The notes below the pieces were generated by a model, which was not told the origin of the DNA, ran no database searches, and saw only the letters and a list, made by a program, of their open reading frames with translations. Positions 8,802 through 18,021 of a stretch of 64,000 nucleotides of DNA are shown one piece after another. The stretch lies in assembly GCA_947503835.1 (NCBI GenBank), contig CANNFM010000001.1, positions 434,001 through 498,000 on the forward strand. Direction: 5' to 3'. Made by a program: the position numbers and the translations under genes. The stretch comes from an uncultured Aquimarina sp. Lineage in GTDB: Bacteria; Bacteroidota; Bacteroidia; Flavobacteriales; Flavobacteriaceae. Numbering within the stretch: the stretch's first letter is position 1; each line of letters opens with the position of its first letter.

Positions 8802-9272
8802 TTATAAAATTAATTGATAAACCACCCGGGCATGTAAGTCTGAGCTTTCTAAAACTGTTCCAAGTTCTCTTAGTTCGCTCAATAATCCACCGTAATACAG
8901 ATAGTGATTCAAAAACCACAATTCTTCAACCTTTTTTCTCCTAAATTCATGCACCATGGCAAGTAGTTCTTTATTCCATTTAATTTCTTTGTGCAACCGT
9001 ACAATCACTGGTAATAAATCAACAACCGATACGGTTTTTATATCCTCATAGCTATAATACGTCGAATGATGTAAAACCTGTTTTAAAATAGCCCAATCCT
9101 CTGATCGCCCATTACACATAGTCTTCAGGAAAGGTTCTTCATATAGACCAGGAACTGATATCTCAACCGAATGAAGGGTTGAAAAACGAGGACTGAAAAC
9201 AACTTTAGCAGTAGCCACCTTAGCATCTATAGAAGGTATAATCTGGAATATAGGCTGTATAACTGACCCCAA
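8802..9272 (-). CDS. Hypothetical protein, 156 aa
   Basis: I do not recognise this protein. It is soluble, with a beta-rich first half (VATAKVVFSPRFSTLHSVEI) and a helical second half with several adjacent charged and aromatic residues. It lies 7 bp upstream of the DUF6745 gene and 33 bp downstream of the RQGDVLL gene on the same strand. It is therefore probably translated from the same mRNA and may work with them. Confidence 0.65.
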   Translation of the reverse strand: MGSVIQPIFQIIPSIDAKVATAKVVFSPRFSTLHSVEISVPGLYEEPFLKTMCNGRSEDWAILKQVLHHSTYYSYEDIKTVSVVDLLPVIVRLHKEIKWNKELLAMVHEFRRKKVEELWFLNHYLYYGGLLSELRELGTVLESSDLHARVVYQLIL

Positions 9273-9305
9273 TTTGATTTCTTTTTAATTTTATACGTAC
9301 CGATC

Positions 9306-9683
9306 TTAATCCACAACAAAGACAGAAGTTCTTTTCTCCTTATTCGTTAATTTACTTGGATAAGGATTAAACTCAATCTGTCTTATTACTTTATACTTCC
9401 CTTCGGGAACATCAATACTTTCGTGCTCTTTGGTCCATTTCATGGTATTGATATTAAGATGTTGCAATGATGCACCATCTATTGCATGTATATACATATT
9501 CATAGATTCATCTTCATACACCTCTACATGTCCTGTGATAAAATGACCATGGTTTGATAGTTCTCCTGTCACAAGAAGGTGATCTTTTTCGGTTTTGATA
9601 TCTCGTTTTTCGGTTTTTGGGGGGATCGATTTGATTTTTTCCAAAAGCACATCCCCTTGCCTGTATAGTATGTTTTTCATCAT
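9306..9683 (-). CDS. RQGDVLL-motif protein, 125 aa (DUF6745 neighbour)
   Basis: The protein starts with L-Y-R-Q-G-D-V-L-L and continues with G-E-L-S-N-H-G-H-x-I-T-G-H-V-E-V-Y, an A-S-L-x-H-L-x-I segment, and V-P-E-G-K-Y-K-V-I-R-Q-I-E-F-x-P near the end. This pattern is known from small uncharacterised beta-rich proteins encoded beside DUF6745 genes. It resembles a small beta-barrel or cupin-like fold, which is inference. The second ATG at 9680 is an equally good start. It is the first gene of a probable three-gene unit with the 156-residue protein and DUF6745. Confidence 0.7.
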   Translation of the reverse strand: MMKNILYRQGDVLLEKIKSIPPKTEKRDIKTEKDHLLVTGELSNHGHFITGHVEVYEDESMNMYIHAIDGASLQHLNINTMKWTKEHESIDVPEGKYKVIRQIEFNPYPSKLTNKEKRTSVFVVD

Positions 9684-9701
9684 TCTTTATTTTTATGATT
9701 A

Positions 9702-10385
9702 TCATTCAACATTGATTATCAATAATAAGTCATAACGCCTGTTTTCTAAAAAGAAGGCTCTTTTTGTTGCTTCAGTTTTGGAAGTATCCTCATTAGAATT
9801 ATCAATAAAAAAACACTGATATGGGTATTTTGGCGTGAAATTCAAAATATTAACATCCAAAATAAGCCCTATTCTTTCGTTTATTTTTGATTCATTTTCA
9901 AATAATTCTAATTTTTCAGCTTCAGAATTCTCCAGGATATTCAGTTTCAAGTCTTCTCTTAAATCTTGGATTATTGCATCATCATTTCCCATAAAAGTTA
10001 CCAGAACCAATTCACTATCCTCAACTTCTTTAAAAATGACAAAGGCTTCTTCACTTATCTTATACGCTCTGGTCGCCATATAATTGGGTATTGATTTCCA
10101 TGTTTTTATTTCAGAGCAATCCATTCTGGTTACTCCACCCAAATTTTGTCCTGTAATTCTTATTTGAGCAATCCCCTTTTTATCGACTACCTGTAGTAGT
10201 TTTTTTTCTGAACTGGTAACGGAAATATCCATAGATTCCCGAAAACATTTTTGCCCTCCTATTGCAAAATGAATATCTCCTGTAATACTATTTTTTTGTT
10301 TCATATTATGGTTTTGTTGCGCCAGACCTTGATAGGTAAATCCTATCGCAATCCATACTATAAAGATCATTTCGATATGTTTCAT
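9702..10385 (-). CDS. Secreted hypothetical protein, 227 aa
   Basis: I chose the ATG at 10385 because it yields a signal peptide (MKHIEMIFIVWIAIGFTYQG, cleavage after LAQ). It also removes a 25-bp overlap with the upstream gene that an earlier in-frame ATG at 10418 would create. The mature protein has three cysteines (Q-K-C-F, M-D-C-S, Y-Q-C-F) and no membrane segment. I recognise no domain. It lies 8 bp downstream of the DUF1963 gene and is probably co-transcribed with it. Confidence 0.65.
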   Translation of the reverse strand: MKHIEMIFIVWIAIGFTYQGLAQQNHNMKQKNSITGDIHFAIGGQKCFRESMDISVTSSEKKLLQVVDKKGIAQIRITGQNLGGVTRMDCSEIKTWKSIPNYMATRAYKISEEAFVIFKEVEDSELVLVTFMGNDDAIIQDLREDLKLNILENSEAEKLELFENESKINERIGLILDVNILNFTPKYPYQCFFIDNSNEDTSKTEATKRAFFLENRRYDLLLIINVE

Positions 10386-10393
10386 TTTAATAA

Positions 10394-11269
10394 CTATACT
10401 TCTAATATCACCCAACATCGATCAAAATTCTTCTGCAATAGGTCTTGTTTTCTAATCCAAAAGTAGATTCTTCCCATTTCTTCACCTCCCCAGGCCATGC
10501 CAACCTCTAAATCTGAGTCAATTTGCAGAAGCAATATCCATTCTTCGTTTTTATCTATTGGCTCTGGAAGACTATACCCACTATATCCCAGTGGATAATG
10601 ATCCATTCCATTGGCTGCCCTCCTACAGATATGTGGCATACTAATATTGACCATTTTTCTATCTGGAAACCCTAACATTCGGTAATGTGGTTTTTGATTG
10701 ACCTTATCAAAATAGAACTGCTCATATTTCCAAAGATTATCAAAATCCAACTGCAAAGATTTCACGAATTTGGATTCATATGGAGGCATTGTATATTCTG
10801 AATGAAAGTCAATTTCGAACTCATGAAATATTAATTTCTCGAATACGCTTGTCACCTCATTATTACGTGTCTCCAAATCCTGTGGACAATGAATTTTTAC
10901 CATTTTTGATGGTTTTGCTTCATCATAAATAACTTTCCAGCTGTACCGATGCTCATTTTCATATCCCGAAGGCTGGTAAAAAGCATCATAAAAAAAATAT
11001 AGTATTCCTTGACTCGGTAATACTCCTTGCCTATCTGAAGGTTTAATATCCTCTACGTTTATTTGTGCTATAAAAGATAAGTGCTCCTTTTTTGAGTTGA
11101 GTGGCCATTTAAATCCGTTAGTCGCTACGGGAGTTCCTCCTATAATAGAAAGGCTATTTTTGATACTACAAACTTTGGGTTTTAACTTAATAGAATGCTT
11201 CAGGTTTGGCCCTATTTTCTCCCATATTCCTTCTAACCCGGCAATTTGCAATTGATCTTGTAAAAACAT
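10394..11269 (-). CDS. DUF1963 / YwqG-like protein, 291 aa
   Basis: Residues 40-95 show the family signature: S-I-I-G-G-T-P-V-A, then W-P-L, then HLSFIAQINVEDI, then L-P-S-x-G-x-L-Y-F-F-Y-D. The C-terminus has a G-M-A-W-G-G-E-x-G-x-I-Y-F-W-I block, also typical. Family members are cytoplasmic and often sit near polymorphic toxin genes, where an immunity role has been proposed. No toxin gene is seen next to it here. A dyad operator lies 45 bp upstream, so the gene probably heads a transcript that includes the downstream secreted protein. Confidence 0.78.
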   Translation of the reverse strand: MFLQDQLQIAGLEGIWEKIGPNLKHSIKLKPKVCSIKNSLSIIGGTPVATNGFKWPLNSKKEHLSFIAQINVEDIKPSDRQGVLPSQGILYFFYDAFYQPSGYENEHRYSWKVIYDEAKPSKMVKIHCPQDLETRNNEVTSVFEKLIFHEFEIDFHSEYTMPPYESKFVKSLQLDFDNLWKYEQFYFDKVNQKPHYRMLGFPDRKMVNISMPHICRRAANGMDHYPLGYSGYSLPEPIDKNEEWILLLQIDSDLEVGMAWGGEEMGRIYFWIRKQDLLQKNFDRCWVILEV

Positions 11270-11313
11270 CCTATTTTAAGTATGTCTCAAAATTAAGGGT
11301 TAGATTTCCCTTT

Positions 11314-11338
11314 TTCGTGCCGTTCGATTAAGTGGCAC
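11314..11338 (-). promoter_or_regulatory. Dyad operator motif, copy 4
   Basis: This 25-bp motif has all eight symmetric invariant positions and lies 45 bp upstream of the DUF1963 gene. It is among the most symmetric copies, with half-sites GTGCC and GGCAC. Confidence 0.65.
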
Positions 11339-11369
11339 CTATTATTAAATACAGAAAGGATTTCTTTTT

Positions 11370-13094
11370 TTATACTTCTTTAGAAAGTTCTTCCTGTATC
11401 TGTTTTTGACGATACTTGGAAGGAGATAAACCTGTAGCTTTCTTAAATGCACGATTAAAAGCGGTCTTACTATTAAAACCTGCATCAAAGGCAATCCCTA
11501 ATAAGGTTAGATTGGATGTTTTGGGATCTGCCATGTATTGCTTTACTGCCTCTACTCTATAAATATTAATAAAATCATAAAAACTCTTACCCAGTGCTTC
11601 ATTAAGAACTTCAGAAAGATGATAAGGTGCCATCGTTAATTCGTCGGCTAATTTCCCTAGGGTCAATTCACTATCCAGGTACGGTTTTTCGGTCTCCATA
11701 AAATCCAGAATTTGCTCCATGTATTTTTCTCTTTCTTCTTCTGATAATGTAGAGGTACGGTATTTTTTACTTTTCTGTTCAGGATGATCTACTTTTTCTG
11801 GTTTGTTTTTGATTTGATCAGATAACATTTCGAGTCTTTTTTTAAGATCCAGGTTGTTCTGCCCTAAAATGTTATTTTCCCATTCTATCTGCTTTTTCTG
11901 TCTAGCCAACCTTTGTTTTCTGAAATACATAAATCCACCTAAAAATAGCAATACAACAGACACAATTATACCAATAATTGTTATCGTTTTCTTTTGTAGC
12001 GTAGTCTTTTGTATTTCGCTATCTTTTTCAATGATTTCTTCTTGCTTTTTCTTTATCTCGTAAGCCGAAAGAATATTAGTCATTTTAATAATATTTCTAC
12101 CCAATGTGTCTTTAGTAACACTATACTTTTCTTTAAGTTTAAGTGCTTTTTCAAAATTTCCTTGTTTTTCATAAATCTCCGACAAATTAAAATAAGCCCT
12201 GGACGCAAGATCATTAGCTTCAATTTTAATTGCTTGTTTCAAGCCTTCTTCAAGATATTCTGTAGCTTTGGAAAGCTCTCCTTCAAGTGTATACATCTGT
12301 CCCAAAGCGATTTTAATTTGAGTTTCGGCTCCAAAATTTCCGACTTCATCACTTAATTGCAATGCTTTAGTAAAATGAGATTCTCCCTTTTTATAATCTT
12401 CTTTCCGCATATAACTATCGGCCATATTAATATATAAGCTAATCATCTGATTTTTATGAGATAGCTCTTTGGCCTTTTCTAATGCCTTTTCATAATACGC
12501 CAGTGCCATATCAAGATCACCTTGTTGTGAAAAAAGGATCCCAAGATTATTGTTAATCATCATGATACTGTTTTCACTTTTGATAACCTCAGACATCTCG
12601 AGTGCACGAAGCAGGTATTTTTCAGCTTCTTTATAGTTTTCGATAGTAAGATACAGGTTTCCAATATTCATTAGACCTTCTGCTTGTCCCCTAATGTGAT
12701 CCGTTTTCTCCATGATCTTTAAACCCGAAAGAAAATGTCGCAGCCCTAACTGAAATTCTCCTTTTTTACAATGATAAACACCTTTATAGTTATAAATAAA
12801 TGCTTTGTCAAGTTCAGAATTCAATTTTTCTGCCAAAACCAAAGCGCTATCTGCAAACTCCATCATTTTTGAAGGGTCCAAATCCATATAAATATGAGCC
12901 AGATCCATATTATATTGAAGTTTTAGTGTATCGTGAATTGGTTTCTGAAGTAGCGTTTGCAAACTATCTGCATGCGATTGAAAAGATTGTGAGTGCAAGG
13001 AGGTTGTAATTCCCAAAAAACATAAAAAAACAACCATTAGACCTCTTTGTAAGGGGCTAATAATCGTATTATTTTTTAGTACACAAAAGGTCAT
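11370..13094 (-). CDS. TPR - transmembrane - AraC-type transcriptional regulator, 574 aa
   Basis: An N-terminal export or anchor segment (residues about 18-36) precedes roughly seven TPR units (to about residue 350). A single membrane helix follows (KTITIIGIIVSVVLLFLGGF), then a basic coiled coil, then a C-terminal AraC/XylS HTH domain of about 100 residues (T-L-G-K-L-A-D-E-L ... F-Y-D-F-I-N-I-Y-R-V-E ... IAFDAGFNSKTAFNRAFKKA). The TPR part would be periplasmic and the DNA-binding part cytoplasmic, so it can couple an envelope signal to transcription. A later ATG at 13037 is possible. A dyad operator lies just upstream, which suggests autoregulation. Confidence 0.88.
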   Translation of the reverse strand: MTFCVLKNNTIISPLQRGLMVVFLCFLGITTSLHSQSFQSHADSLQTLLQKPIHDTLKLQYNMDLAHIYMDLDPSKMMEFADSALVLAEKLNSELDKAFIYNYKGVYHCKKGEFQLGLRHFLSGLKIMEKTDHIRGQAEGLMNIGNLYLTIENYKEAEKYLLRALEMSEVIKSENSIMMINNNLGILFSQQGDLDMALAYYEKALEKAKELSHKNQMISLYINMADSYMRKEDYKKGESHFTKALQLSDEVGNFGAETQIKIALGQMYTLEGELSKATEYLEEGLKQAIKIEANDLASRAYFNLSEIYEKQGNFEKALKLKEKYSVTKDTLGRNIIKMTNILSAYEIKKKQEEIIEKDSEIQKTTLQKKTITIIGIIVSVVLLFLGGFMYFRKQRLARQKKQIEWENNILGQNNLDLKKRLEMLSDQIKNKPEKVDHPEQKSKKYRTSTLSEEEREKYMEQILDFMETEKPYLDSELTLGKLADELTMAPYHLSEVLNEALGKSFYDFINIYRVEAVKQYMADPKTSNLTLLGIAFDAGFNSKTAFNRAFKKATGLSPSKYRQKQIQEELSKEV

Positions 13095-13124
13095 ACTACA
13101 ATATTAGTGAAAATATACAAGCAA

Positions 13125-13149
13125 ATTGTCCCCCTTAATCCAGAGGTAC
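13125..13149 (-). promoter_or_regulatory. Dyad operator motif, copy 5
   Basis: The motif lies 32 bp before the ATG of the TPR-AraC regulator, the shortest spacing of the set; a later start for that gene would lengthen it. All core positions are kept. It may mediate autoregulation. Confidence 0.6.
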
Positions 13150-13271
13150 ATTTGTATGGGGTAAAGAATTTTATATTATTTGAAATCAGAAGAACAAATA
13201 ACTCCTAATATTTTCCTAAACACTTTTAGGGTAAACCAAGTATATACTAATTTAGTTTCAAATCACAATTC

Positions 13272-14414
13272 ATGCAACACCAAAAACATCTTTTTGACCT
13301 TTCTGATGATACTACCTATTTAAATTGTGCTTATATGTCTCCACAATTAAAATCGGTATCAGAAGTTGGTCTGGAAAGTGTAATCAGAAAAGCCAGACCC
13401 GATAAAATATTACCCGCAGATTTCTTCACCGAAAAGGAGATTTTAAAACAACGTTTTGCAACATTAGTAGAGGTTCCCGATTATAGAAATATAGCTTCGA
13501 TACCATCGGTATCGTATGGTATTGCCAATGCAGCAAATAATATCTCTATCAAAAAAGGGGATGAAATCTTACTTGTAGATGAGCAATTCCCCAGTAATGT
13601 ATACATATGGCAAGAAATTGCCAAAAAGAAAGATGCTACCCTAAAAATAATAAAAGCTCCAAACGCATTAGTCGACAGAGGTAAATTATGGAATGAGACT
13701 ATACTACAAACCATCAGCCCTAAAACTGCAGTAGTCTCTATGGCACATGTGCATTGGGCAGACGGAACATTGTTTGACCTTAAAGCGATACGAGAAAAAA
13801 CCAGATCGATAAATGCCATGCTAGTCATTGATGGTACCCAAAGCATAGGTGCTTTGCCTTTTTCGATTCAGGAAATTGAACCTGATGCCCTGATTTGTGG
13901 AGGCTACAAATGGCTGCTTGGTCCCTACTCTACAGGAATGGCATATTATAGTGATGCCTTTAATGAAGGAATCCCCATAGAGCACAACTGGATGAATCGT
14001 TATAATAGTGAAGATTTTACCAACCTTACCCAGTATGAAGATCGCTACCAGGAAAAAGCAGCACGGTATTCTGTTGGTGAAGCCAGTAATTTTGCACTTA
14101 CCCCAATGCTGATTAGAGCTATAGAACAATTGATCGAATGGACCCCGGCGGCAATACAAAAATATTGTAAAAATATTACACAAGATGCTGTACAACACCT
14201 TCGGGATTTGGGCTGTTTTATCGAGGAAGAGGATTACAGAGCACATCATCTTTTTGGAATTTATTTACCAAAACATATTGATGTAAAGAAATTAAAAGCA
14301 AAATTGAAGCAAGAGAATATTATAGTATCCTTTCGTGGCACCGCAATGCGTGTTTCGCCCCATGTGTATAACGCTGAAGAGGATTTTGATAGATTAATTG
14401 AACAATTACAATAG
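13272..14414 (+). CDS. Class V aminotransferase-fold PLP enzyme
   Basis: This 380-residue protein has the fold-type I class V layout. It contains M-A-H-V-H-W-x-D-G near residue 158, the cofactor-side motif V-I-D-G-T-Q-S-I-G-A near 190, and the Schiff-base lysine in C-G-G-Y-K-W-L-L-G-P near residue 213. Such enzymes include cysteine desulfurases, kynureninase-like enzymes and isopenicillin-N-epimerase-like proteins. The desulfurase active-site cysteine loop is not obvious, so a general aminotransferase or lyase role is more likely. It is cytoplasmic. It precedes mfd by 64 bp, but mfd has its own promoter. Confidence 0.85.
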   Translation: MQHQKHLFDLSDDTTYLNCAYMSPQLKSVSEVGLESVIRKARPDKILPADFFTEKEILKQRFATLVEVPDYRNIASIPSVSYGIANAANNISIKKGDEILLVDEQFPSNVYIWQEIAKKKDATLKIIKAPNALVDRGKLWNETILQTISPKTAVVSMAHVHWADGTLFDLKAIREKTRSINAMLVIDGTQSIGALPFSIQEIEPDALICGGYKWLLGPYSTGMAYYSDAFNEGIPIEHNWMNRYNSEDFTNLTQYEDRYQEKAARYSVGEASNFALTPMLIRAIEQLIEWTPAAIQKYCKNITQDAVQHLRDLGCFIEEEDYRAHHLFGIYLPKHIDVKKLKAKLKQENIIVSFRGTAMRVSPHVYNAEEDFDRLIEQLQ

Positions 14415-14428
14415 AATTTCAATATCCT

Positions 14429-14460
14429 TTTGTAAGAAATTAAGATACCACCTATATTTG
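14429..14460 (+). promoter_or_regulatory. Bacteroidota sigma promoter of mfd
   Basis: TTTG at 14429-14432 and TATATTTG at 14453-14460 are separated by 20 bp, matching the TTTG / TAnnTTTG consensus. Transcription would start about 12 bp before the GTG of mfd. Confidence 0.65.
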
Positions 14461-14478
14461 CGCTAAAATCCTTGTTAC

Positions 14479-17400
14479 GTGAGTAAAACCTTAATCACGC
14501 AAACTTTTGTACAGTCTTTGCAATTGCAGAAACTGAGGAAAGCTATTGCCCAGCCCCAAGCAAAAACCCATCTCCAAGGCCTTATCGGATCATCATTGTC
14601 ATTTGCTATTGAGAATGTGTTTGAGACCGCAGACACCCCTTTTCTCTGTGTTTTTGATGACAAAGAAGAGGCTGCTTATTATCTCAATGATCTAGAACAA
14701 TTATTGGGGGATAAAAATGTACTTTTCTATCCTGGTAGTTACCGTCGCCCTTATCAAATCGAAGAGACTGATAATGCCAATGTATTGCTAAGAGCCGAAG
14801 TACTGAATAGAATCAACTCTAGAAAAAAACCCGCATTGATTATTACCTATCCAGATGCATTATTCGAGAAAGTAGTTACCCGAAAAGAACTGGAGAAAAA
14901 CACGCTAAAAATTAGTGTAAACGATACACTCTCTTTGGATTTTGTAAATGAGGTTTTATTCGAATATCAATTTCAACGTGTAGATTTTGTTACCGAACCT
15001 GGTGAGTTTTCGGTACGTGGTGGGATTGTAGATGTATTTTCTTTTAGTAATGACGAACCGTATCGAATAGAATTTTTTGGTGACGAAGTAGATAGCATTC
15101 GATGTTTTGATGTAGAGACGCAACTCTCTACCGATCAAATCAAGAAAATTACTGTTATTCCTAATGTAGAAAACAAAGCGATGCAAGAAAATCGGGAAAG
15201 TTTTTTAAAATATATCTCTTCAAAAACCATAGTTTTTGCTAAGGATATTGATCTGCTTTCTGCCCGAATCGATAAAAATTTTGAGAAAGCTCACGAAGCT
15301 TTCAAAACACTTTCTGAAGACATAAAACATGGCACCCCCAATGAGCTTTTTGCAAATTCTGAATTGATTAAAAAGCAGCTTCTGGATTTTACCTTGGTCG
15401 AAATCGGAAACCGCCCCTTGACCAAGGCTGATTATGCCATAAAATTTGACACCAAACCTCAGCCCTCGTTCAATAAACAATTTGATTTATTGATCAAAAA
15501 CCTGAACGAAAATCACGAAGAGGGATATAAAAATTATATCTTTTGCGTAAGCGAACAGCAAGCTAAGCGTTTTCATGATATTTTTGATGATGCCGATCTT
15601 GATGTAAAACAATATGAAACTATCGTTTTCTCTGCTTTTCAAGGGTTTATTGATCATGATCAAAAAATAGCATGCTATACAGACCATCAAATCTTTGAGC
15701 GCTATCATAAATTTAATCTCAAGAATGGGTATGCCAAAAAACAAGCCATAACCCTTAAAGAATTGACCAATCTTGAGGTAGGCGATTATGTTACCCACAT
15801 TGATCATGGGATCGGAAAATTTGGTGGATTACAAAAGATTGATGTCGATGGCAAAAAACAAGAGGCCATTAAGTTGATCTACGGAGAGAGAGATGTATTG
15901 TACTTAAGTATTCACTCACTACATAAGATTTCAAAATTTAACGGCAAAGATGGTAAAGCTCCGCAGATCTATAAACTAGGATCAAAGGCCTGGAAAACAC
16001 TAAAACAAAAGACCAAAGCAAGGGTAAAACATATTGCTTTCAATCTTATTCAGTTATACGCAAAGCGAAAGTTGCAAAAAGGGTTTCAATACGATCCTGA
16101 TAGTTATTTACAACATGAGTTAGAAGCCTCTTTTATCTATGAAGATACACCAGATCAAAGTACAGCCACCGCAGCGGTAAAAGCAGATATGGAAAGCGAA
16201 CGCCCAATGGATCGTCTAATTTGTGGTGATGTTGGTTTTGGGAAGACCGAAGTTGCCATTCGTGCGGCATTTAAGGCAGTAGATAATGGCAAACAAGTAG
16301 CCATTTTAGTACCTACTACGATTCTGGCCTTTCAGCATGCGAAAACATTTAGAGAGCGATTAAAAGATTTTCCGGTAACGGTAGATTATGTAAATCGTTT
16401 CCGCACAGCGAAACAAAAAAGAGAAACTCTGGAAGATTTGGCCAATGGCCGTTTAGATATTATTATTGGGACTCATCAATTAGTGAACAAAAATGTGAAA
16501 TTTAAGGACTTAGGACTACTTGTTATTGATGAAGAACAAAAATTTGGAGTATCGGTCAAAGACAAACTCAAGACCATCAAAGAAAATGTAGATACCCTAA
16601 CGCTAACGGCTACACCAATCCCCAGAACATTACAATTTAGTTTAATGGCCGCTCGAGATCTTTCTACGATTACTACGCCTCCGCCTAACAGATATCCTAT
16701 CGAGACTAATGTGATACGTTTTACCGAAGAAACGATTCGTGATGCAGTGAGTTATGAAATACAACGTGGCGGACAAATATTTTTTATTCATAACCGAATC
16801 GAAAATATCAAAGAAGTCGCCGGGATGATACAACGTCTTGTACCCGATGCCAAAGTGGGTATAGGTCATGGACAAATGGAAGGTAAAAAGCTAGAAGGTC
16901 TAATGCTCTCGTTTATGAATGGCGAATTTGATGTATTGGTGTCTACAACCATTGTCGAAAGTGGATTAGATGTCCCCAATGCGAATACCATTTTTATCAA
17001 TAATGCGAATAATTTTGGACTTTCAGATCTACATCAAATGCGTGGTCGTGTGGGTCGAAGCAATAAAAAGGCCTTTTGTTATTTTATTACTCCGCCCTAT
17101 TCTGCAATGACTGATGATGCACGAAAGCGTATTACGGCTCTCGAACAATTCTCAGACTTAGGAAGCGGGTTTAATATCGCCATGAAAGATTTAGAGATTC
17201 GAGGAGCTGGAGACCTGTTAGGAGGTGAACAAAGTGGTTTTATCAATGAAATTGGATTCGACACCTACCAGAAAATACTTAATGAAGCTATCGAAGAACT
17301 AAAGGAAAATGAATTTGCGGACCTTTACGAAGATGCTTCAAAAGAGAAAGTATTCCTTAAAGACACCCAAATAGATACCGATTTCGAGTTATTGTTTCCC

Positions 17401-17844
17401 GATGATTATATCAATAACATTACCGAGCGATTAAACCTCTATACCGAACTTAATGCAATTAAAGACGAAGAAAGTCTGCAAGGGTATGAAAATCGTTTAA
17501 TTGATCGTTTTGGCGAATTACCAGATCAAGCCATAGATTTATTAAACTCTGTTAGAATCAAGTGGATTGCCACTTCTATTGGCTTAGAGAAGATTATCAT
17601 GAAACAAGATAAATTAATTGGGTATTTCATAAGCGATCAACAATCCAAGTTTTATCAAAGTCCTGCATTTTCTAAAGTGCTTCAGTTTGTACAACAAAAC
17701 CCTGGAGTTTGTAAAATGAAAGAAAAACAAACCAGAAACGGGTTGAGGTTATTACTAACTTTTGAGAATATAAATTCAATTGATAACGCTTTTAAAGTAG
17801 TACAACCTTTGAAGGTTAAGACCGAAACTGAAATTATAAAGTAA
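14479..17844 (+). CDS. mfd: Transcription-repair coupling factor Mfd
   Basis: The 1121-residue product has full Mfd architecture: a UvrB-like N-terminal module (R-R-P-Y-Q-I-E-E region, then G-E-F-S-V-R-G-G-I-V-D-V-F), a CarD-like RNA polymerase interaction domain (Y-V-T-H-I-D-H-G-I-G-K-F-G-G), and a RecG-like translocase with CGDVGFGKTEVAIRAAF as Walker A, D-E-E-Q-K-F-G-V as motif II, T-A-T-P-I-P-R-T-L as motif III and Q-M-R-G-R-V-G-R-S as motif VI, followed by a TRCF C-terminal domain. It displaces stalled RNA polymerase and recruits UvrA. The start is a GTG; no better ATG is near. It is cytoplasmic and housekeeping. Confidence 0.97.
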   Translation: MSKTLITQTFVQSLQLQKLRKAIAQPQAKTHLQGLIGSSLSFAIENVFETADTPFLCVFDDKEEAAYYLNDLEQLLGDKNVLFYPGSYRRPYQIEETDNANVLLRAEVLNRINSRKKPALIITYPDALFEKVVTRKELEKNTLKISVNDTLSLDFVNEVLFEYQFQRVDFVTEPGEFSVRGGIVDVFSFSNDEPYRIEFFGDEVDSIRCFDVETQLSTDQIKKITVIPNVENKAMQENRESFLKYISSKTIVFAKDIDLLSARIDKNFEKAHEAFKTLSEDIKHGTPNELFANSELIKKQLLDFTLVEIGNRPLTKADYAIKFDTKPQPSFNKQFDLLIKNLNENHEEGYKNYIFCVSEQQAKRFHDIFDDADLDVKQYETIVFSAFQGFIDHDQKIACYTDHQIFERYHKFNLKNGYAKKQAITLKELTNLEVGDYVTHIDHGIGKFGGLQKIDVDGKKQEAIKLIYGERDVLYLSIHSLHKISKFNGKDGKAPQIYKLGSKAWKTLKQKTKARVKHIAFNLIQLYAKRKLQKGFQYDPDSYLQHELEASFIYEDTPDQSTATAAVKADMESERPMDRLICGDVGFGKTEVAIRAAFKAVDNGKQVAILVPTTILAFQHAKTFRERLKDFPVTVDYVNRFRTAKQKRETLEDLANGRLDIIIGTHQLVNKNVKFKDLGLLVIDEEQKFGVSVKDKLKTIKENVDTLTLTATPIPRTLQFSLMAARDLSTITTPPPNRYPIETNVIRFTEETIRDAVSYEIQRGGQIFFIHNRIENIKEVAGMIQRLVPDAKVGIGHGQMEGKKLEGLMLSFMNGEFDVLVSTTIVESGLDVPNANTIFINNANNFGLSDLHQMRGRVGRSNKKAFCYFITPPYSAMTDDARKRITALEQFSDLGSGFNIAMKDLEIRGAGDLLGGEQSGFINEIGFDTYQKILNEAIEELKENEFADLYEDASKEKVFLKDTQIDTDFELLFPDDYINNITERLNLYTELNAIKDEESLQGYENRLIDRFGELPDQAIDLLNSVRIKWIATSIGLEKIIMKQDKLIGYFISDQQSKFYQSPAFSKVLQFVQQNPGVCKMKEKQTRNGLRLLLTFENINSIDNAFKVVQPLKVKTETEIIK

Positions 17845-18021
17845 GTACATTTTTTAGATCTTAAAAACCTAAAAGACATTACTGTCAATCGATTGACGGG
17901 TTAATGGCGGGCGAAAGACAAGGCAAAATGTTTGAGAACCTAATGCTATAATTTAATATTGCTGAAGAAAATGAAAACAAGTTCTAGTGATCACAAGAAT
18001 ACTACTAAAAACTTAGAAATC

